10,043 bases of DNA from the NCBI GenBank assembly GCA_900556845.1, contig USQO01000075.1:1-10043 (forward strand), in the 5' to 3' direction. Below the pieces are notes generated by a model, which saw only the letters and a list, made by a program, of their open reading frames with translations, did not search any database and was not told the DNA's origin. The DNA comes from an uncultured Bacteroides sp. (lineage in GTDB: Bacteria > Bacteroidota > Bacteroidia > Bacteroidales > Bacteroidaceae). Below, in pieces: positions 7,074 to 10,043 of the stretch. Numbering within the stretch: position 1 is the stretch's first letter; each line of letters starts with the position of its first letter. Made by a program: the position numbers and the translations under genes.

Positions 7074-9299
7074 TTATTCGCGTGCCAGGTTAAAGCGTAC
7101 ACCGATATAACCTTTTGCACCGTGCATGGGTCCCCAAATCATCGAAGCGTCGAAGGTTTCTCCCCAAGGATTGTCGGCACCTACAATGGCATTTTTCTGC
7201 TTGAAGTTGGTCAGGTTTTCACCTCCGATATAGACAGACCAGCGGCGGAAGTAGCGTGTAATCTGCAGACTGAGCTGCTCGAAACCTTTGTAGCGGGCAT
7301 TCCACGATGCGCTTCCGTCCTCCAGTGTATAAGGAGTCGGCATACGTCCGCCGCCGTTCAGTTGCAGCGTGCCGTCGAACTGCCATTTGCCGAGCGGAGT
7401 CTTGTAAGAGGCTGTAATCAGTCCTTTGTACTTGCCCGTCAGTGCCTTTTCATACAGGACACCTCCGATTTCGTGCTTGACGTTAGTCATACGCCAGGCA
7501 GCCGTCAGATTGAAACCTTCGAAGAAAGGATAGGTAGCTTCAACCTGGAAAACGTGCGAGTAAGATTTTCCGTTCAGGTTGGTGAAAGCAACCGTGTGTG
7601 CGTCCGATTCCATGTCCACTACCAACTGGTTTACGAAGTCGGTGTAATAGTATTCGGCATTCAGGTTCAATGTCTTTCCGAATACCGGCAGATAGGTAGC
7701 AATGCTCAGACCGTAGTTCCAGGCTTCTTCCTGCTTTAAATCGGGAGTTATCACCACTTTGCGGCTGCTGGCCAGCAGGTAGTTGTTTTCGGCCAGGATG
7801 TGGTTGGTGCGGTATCCTTTTCCAGCAGAAGCACGGACGTTGATGTATTCGTTGGGAGCATAGCGCACGTTGGCACGGGGGGTGATAAAGTAGCCATACA
7901 GACTGCTGTAGTCGCCGCGGATGCCGGCCATCAGCGTCAGCTTATCATTGGGGGTATATGTGTATTGTGCATAAGCACCGCTCACGGTTTCTTTGTCGAG
8001 TTCGGGAGTAAGCGGAAGACTGGCATCGTTGGTCAGACGGTATTGCTGGTCGTAGCGGTCGTAATTCAGGCTCAATCCGGCAGATAGTGCATGCTGGGGA
8101 GTAAACTCTGTTTCGAACAGCAGTGAAGCGTAGGCGTTCTGCTGGTCTACGTTGTAGAGTTTGCGGCCATATATTGCATCCATCTGATGAATCGTTCCCG
8201 AAGTAATCAGCGCCAGGTTGGTGTTATGCTCTTTGTCGAAGATGTATGCCTGCTTGATAAATGCCTCGTAGCGGTCGGTCTGCATATTGATACGGTACGG
8301 ATCGGACAGTGTAGTGCCATGATGAGCTACCTGACCGCTGTTACGGTCTTCGTTCAGGAACTTGATACCGGCCTGAAAGATGTATTTGTCGCCCATGTAG
8401 GCCCAGCGGTTGAACAGATTGTACTGTTTTACCTGCGGGATGTCGGCAAAACCATCGCCGTCACCGTCGTGTGCTTTGGTTTCGTTCTCGTAGTGAGCCA
8501 GCAGCATGGTGCTCCATTTGTCGGTGAGCTTCACCGATGCATCGGCATTGGCTTCGTAACGGTTGGTGGTGCTGGCAAATAGGTTGGCAGATACCCAGTC
8601 GGCTTCTGCAGCCTGTGGCTTTTTGTATTCCAGATTGATTTGTCCGGTCAGTGCTTCGTAGCCGTTTTTCACCGATGACGTACCTTTGCTAACCTGGATG
8701 CTGCTCATCCAGGGCCCGGGTACATAACCCAGTCCATAAGGAGCAGAAGCTCCGCGGAAATTAGGGATATTCTCTGTCAGCATCTGTACGTATGTACCCG
8801 AAAGACCCAGCAGACGGATTTGTTTGGCGCCGGTAGCTGCATCAGAATAGTTGACATCCACCGAAGGGTTGGTCACAAAACTTTCTCCCAAGTTACAGCA
8901 GGCTGCCCGGCAAAGCTCGTCGGAAGAAATCAAATCGGCATTTGCCACACTGCTGCGCATTTTCTGCATACCCAGTTTTCGGCCTACTACATTCACTTCC
9001 TGCAGTTGGACACCTTCGCTCAAGGTAATGTCAATGTATTCCTGTTCGGGGGAAATAGCAAGTGTATCACTTTCGAAACCGATGAAGCTTACCGCCAGTC
9101 GGTTATCGCCGGCAGGCTTGTCGATGGTAAATTCGCCGTTTGCTGTAGTTGTAGTTCCGGCAGCAGTGCCCACCCAGACAAGGTTGGCTCCCGGAATAGG
9201 TTCAGAATTGGCATCGGTTACGGTTCCTGTAAGTGTTTTCTGTGCAAATATTGTACTGCTAATCAGTATAAGTATTAAAGAGAAAAATAGTTTTTTCAT
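7074..9299 (-). CDS. TonB-dependent outer-membrane receptor, putative metal (copper-type) uptake
   Basis: The 741-residue protein begins with a signal peptide (1-19, I-F-A/Q). Next come a carboxypeptidase-regulatory-like beta domain (about 22-105) as in many Bacteroidota receptors, and a short TonB-box-like stretch E-V-N-V-V-G (101-106). A plug domain follows (about 112-230, with Q-I-R-L-L-G-L and Q-V-S-K-G near 160-206), then a beta barrel to the end (Y-I-G-V-R-F-N-L-A-R-E). The plug carries Cys130, Cys134 and Cys135 (C-R-A-A-C-C), with Met111 and Met114 nearby, a plausible soft-metal site. A D-x-D-x-D-G-x-x-D loop at 278-286 resembles a calcium-binding loop. Such receptors import bulky or scarce ligands across the outer membrane using TonB energy. 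Neighbours (HMA protein downstream, Cys/His-rich exported protein upstream) point to metal rather than glycan; no SusD partner is present. Substrate identity is inferred. Confidence 0.93.
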   Translation of the reverse strand: MKKLFFSLILILISSTIFAQKTLTGTVTDANSEPIPGANLVWVGTAAGTTTTANGEFTIDKPAGDNRLAVSFIGFESDTLAISPEQEYIDITLSEGVQLQEVNVVGRKLGMQKMRSSVANADLISSDELCRAACCNLGESFVTNPSVDVNYSDAATGAKQIRLLGLSGTYVQMLTENIPNFRGASAPYGLGYVPGPWMSSIQVSKGTSSVKNGYEALTGQINLEYKKPQAAEADWVSANLFASTTNRYEANADASVKLTDKWSTMLLAHYENETKAHDGDGDGFADIPQVKQYNLFNRWAYMGDKYIFQAGIKFLNEDRNSGQVAHHGTTLSDPYRINMQTDRYEAFIKQAYIFDKEHNTNLALITSGTIHQMDAIYGRKLYNVDQQNAYASLLFETEFTPQHALSAGLSLNYDRYDQQYRLTNDASLPLTPELDKETVSGAYAQYTYTPNDKLTLMAGIRGDYSSLYGYFITPRANVRYAPNEYINVRASAGKGYRTNHILAENNYLLASSRKVVITPDLKQEEAWNYGLSIATYLPVFGKTLNLNAEYYYTDFVNQLVVDMESDAHTVAFTNLNGKSYSHVFQVEATYPFFEGFNLTAAWRMTNVKHEIGGVLYEKALTGKYKGLITASYKTPLGKWQFDGTLQLNGGGRMPTPYTLEDGSASWNARYKGFEQLSLQITRYFRRWSVYIGGENLTNFKQKNAIVGADNPWGETFDASMIWGPMHGAKGYIGVRFNLARE

Positions 9300-9321
9300 A
9301 AATTCATTCGTTGTTGTTTAG

Positions 9322-9410
9322 ATATAGACAAAACAGTTCTGGCGTAAAACAGATGGTACTATTTTACGCTATAAGCAGTCGGAAGCCGGCATGTGCCGAC
9401 TTGTCTATAC
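9322..9410 (-). promoter_or_regulatory. Structured leader or intercistronic RNA element before the receptor gene (candidate)
   Basis: Read on the - strand, the ends TATAGACAA (9409-9401) and TTGTCTATA (9331-9323) pair perfectly over 9 bp, with a G-U pair possible just outside. They enclose a GC-rich hairpin (9400-9395 with 9390-9385, GTCGGC/GCCGGC, loop ACAT) and a second hairpin with an exact 8-bp stem (9369-9362 with 9349-9342, GCGTAAAA/TTTTACGC). This gives a three-stem junction of about 89 nt. An alternative pairing GTCGG/CCGAC (9400-9396 with 9382-9378) excludes the first hairpin. The element starts right at the upstream gene's stop codon and ends 23 bp before the receptor ATG. It matches no riboswitch class I recognise and lacks a terminal U run. 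Confidence 0.4.
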
Positions 9411-9850
9411 TAAATAACAAGAATGGAGTGGAGGCAGAGCAGGGTGCGTCCGCCGGGTGCCGGAGGGGCGTTAGGAGCCAGACAGCAGGATAGCAGTTCG
9501 CTGACCGGGGGTTGCGGTACGGCAGTCTGCATGGGAAGCTCTACGGGAAGCTGTGCTACGACCGACAGGGCTTGTTGTGATAGCTGATGAAAAAAGTCGA
9601 CCTGATAGGTGATGTCCATGCAGGTGCATGCAGACTCCTGTTGCAGGTGGCAGCATGAGCTGTTGTTTTCCGAAGCGGTTTTCTTGCAATGGCTGCAGTT
9701 TTCTTTTTCTGCCTCTTGTGCAGCAGATGCGACGCAGTGTTTTTGCGAACAGCAGGTGGAACAGATGTGCACGAAAGCAACCCCTGCCCCCAGATACATG
9801 GTGACAAGAGCCAGAATAACGGCTGTCAGTATATGTGCACATTTTTTCAT
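9410..9850 (-). CDS. Cys/His-rich exported small protein, HYC_CC_PP-like
   Basis: The product is 146 residues from ATG 9850 (a GTG at 9853 lies directly before it and is less likely as start). Residues 1-26 form a positively charged, hydrophobic signal peptide or anchor. The rest is strikingly rich in potential metal ligands: 14 Cys in all (4, 30, 33, 34, 39, 52, 55, 66, 67, 75, 77, 122, 123, 139) and 7 His. Features recall the HYC_CC_PP family of Bacteroidota: a V-H-I-C segment after the leader, Cys pairs, and near the C-terminus a P-P-A-P segment followed by a short hydrophobic end. I do not claim certain membership. It precedes the TonB-dependent receptor by 110 bp on the same strand with no clear terminator, so it is probably the first gene of the putative metal operon and may bind metal in the periplasm or at a membrane. 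Biochemical function is unknown. Confidence 0.75.
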   Translation of the reverse strand: MKKCAHILTAVILALVTMYLGAGVAFVHICSTCCSQKHCVASAAQEAEKENCSHCKKTASENNSSCCHLQQESACTCMDITYQVDFFHQLSQQALSVVAQLPVELPMQTAVPQPPVSELLSCCLAPNAPPAPGGRTLLCLHSILVI

Positions 9851-9940
9851 CACGGCTGCAAAGCTAGGGAAAAATTATGGGATAGACTTTATGTGTTAAC
9901 GTAAATTAGGAGGTTGCTGAGAGAAAAATAGTAGGTGGAA

Positions 9941-9984
9941 TAAAATAAAAAAGACTCTGAAAGAATAAATCTTCAGAGTCTTTT
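9941..9984 (-). terminator. Rho-independent terminator downstream of tRNA-Lys
   Basis: Arms 9949-9961 and 9972-9984 (AAAAGACTCTGAA / TTCAGAGTCTTTT) are exact complements over 13 bp around a 10-nt loop. On the - strand the hairpin is followed by a T-rich run (complement of the A-rich 9941-9950). It begins 8 nt after the tRNA 3' end and so ends the tRNA transcript before the metal operon. Confidence 0.88.
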
Positions 9985-9991
9985 CTTGAAG

Positions 9992-10043
9992 TACACCCTC
10001 AGGGATTCGAACCCTGGACCCACTGATTAAGAGTCAGTTGCTC
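9992..10043 (-). tRNA. tRNA-Lys (anticodon CTT), 3' part; 5' end outside window
   Basis: On the - strand the window edge enters at the 3' strand of the D stem (GAGC). The anticodon arm follows (stem ACTGA/TCAGT at 10038-10034 and 10026-10022, loop CTCTTAA at 10033-10027, anticodon CTT at 10031-10029), then a 5-nt variable loop, a canonical T arm (CAGGG-TTCGAAT-CCCTG at 10016-10000), the acceptor 3' strand AGGGTGT (9999-9993) and discriminator A at 9992. CCA is not encoded. The acceptor 5' strand, the 5' strand of the D stem and the D loop lie beyond the window. Confidence 0.93.

Noticed and set aside
7122..7739. 205-codon open frame on the + strand opposite the receptor gene
   Set aside because: Antisense shadow of a well-supported TonB-dependent receptor; its translation shows no domain or export signal.
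9380..9400. GC-rich hairpin after the Cys/His-rich gene as a simple terminator
   Set aside because: No T run follows the stem on the - strand, so it is described as part of the larger folded element instead.
9609..9904. Two Cys-containing + strand frames overlapping the Cys/His-rich gene
   Set aside because: They mirror the Cys/His-rich - strand gene. The - strand frame has the better start, a signal peptide, and fits the operon with the receptor.
9992..10043. tRNA-Lys 3' end as an integration site of a mobile element
   Set aside because: No integrase, no second copy of the tRNA 3' end, and no mobility genes are in the window; the neighbouring genes look like ordinary chromosomal genes.
1..10043. 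CRISPR arrays, complete insertion sequences, phage or toxin-antitoxin genes
   Set aside because: No regularly spaced repeats, no transposase beyond the short Rpn-tail-like remnant, and no paired small toxin/antitoxin genes were found.

Overview
The window looks like a chromosomal segment of a gut-type member of the Bacteroidales (Bacteroides/Phocaeicola-like). The reasons are a DUF4492-cydA-cydB operon, SusC-type TonB-dependent receptor architecture (carboxypeptidase-like domain, plug, barrel), absence of clear Shine-Dalgarno sequences, and a Bacteroidota-style -7 promoter box (TAnnTTTG). The assignment rests on protein character alone; no database search was possible.

Layout. On the + strand, bases 1-143 are the 3' end of a small DUF4492 membrane protein gene. 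It is followed by cydA (167-1675) and cydB (1685-2851), the two core subunits of the cytochrome bd quinol oxidase, and a rho-independent terminator (2864-2910). A large tricorn-type protease (3003-6215) then has its own putative promoter and terminator. Bases 6216-6702 hold no full gene, only a short ORF resembling the C-terminal tail of Rpn/PD-(D/E)XK-type proteins, a 12-bp direct repeat that brackets it, and a 56-nt near-perfect palindrome between the converging transcription units.

On the - strand, reading leftward from 9850, three exported-protein genes form what looks like one metal-handling operon: a Cys/His-rich small protein (14 Cys in 146 residues, HYC_CC_PP-like), a 741-residue TonB-dependent outer-membrane receptor with a C-x3-C-C motif in its plug, and a secreted heavy-metal-associated (HMA) domain protein with an M-x-C-x-x-C site. 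The 110-bp gap before the receptor gene can fold into a closed three-stem structure and may be a regulatory leader or intercistronic processing element. At the right edge lies the 3' part of a tRNA-Lys(CTT) gene on the - strand with its terminator.

How the parts work together: the bd oxidase is the high-affinity terminal oxidase that lets such anaerobes respire traces of oxygen. The tricorn homologue is a periplasmic peptidase. The three-gene - strand unit is the most interesting part: a candidate copper or other soft-metal acquisition or buffering module spanning the outer membrane and periplasm, whose substrate is inferred, not shown.
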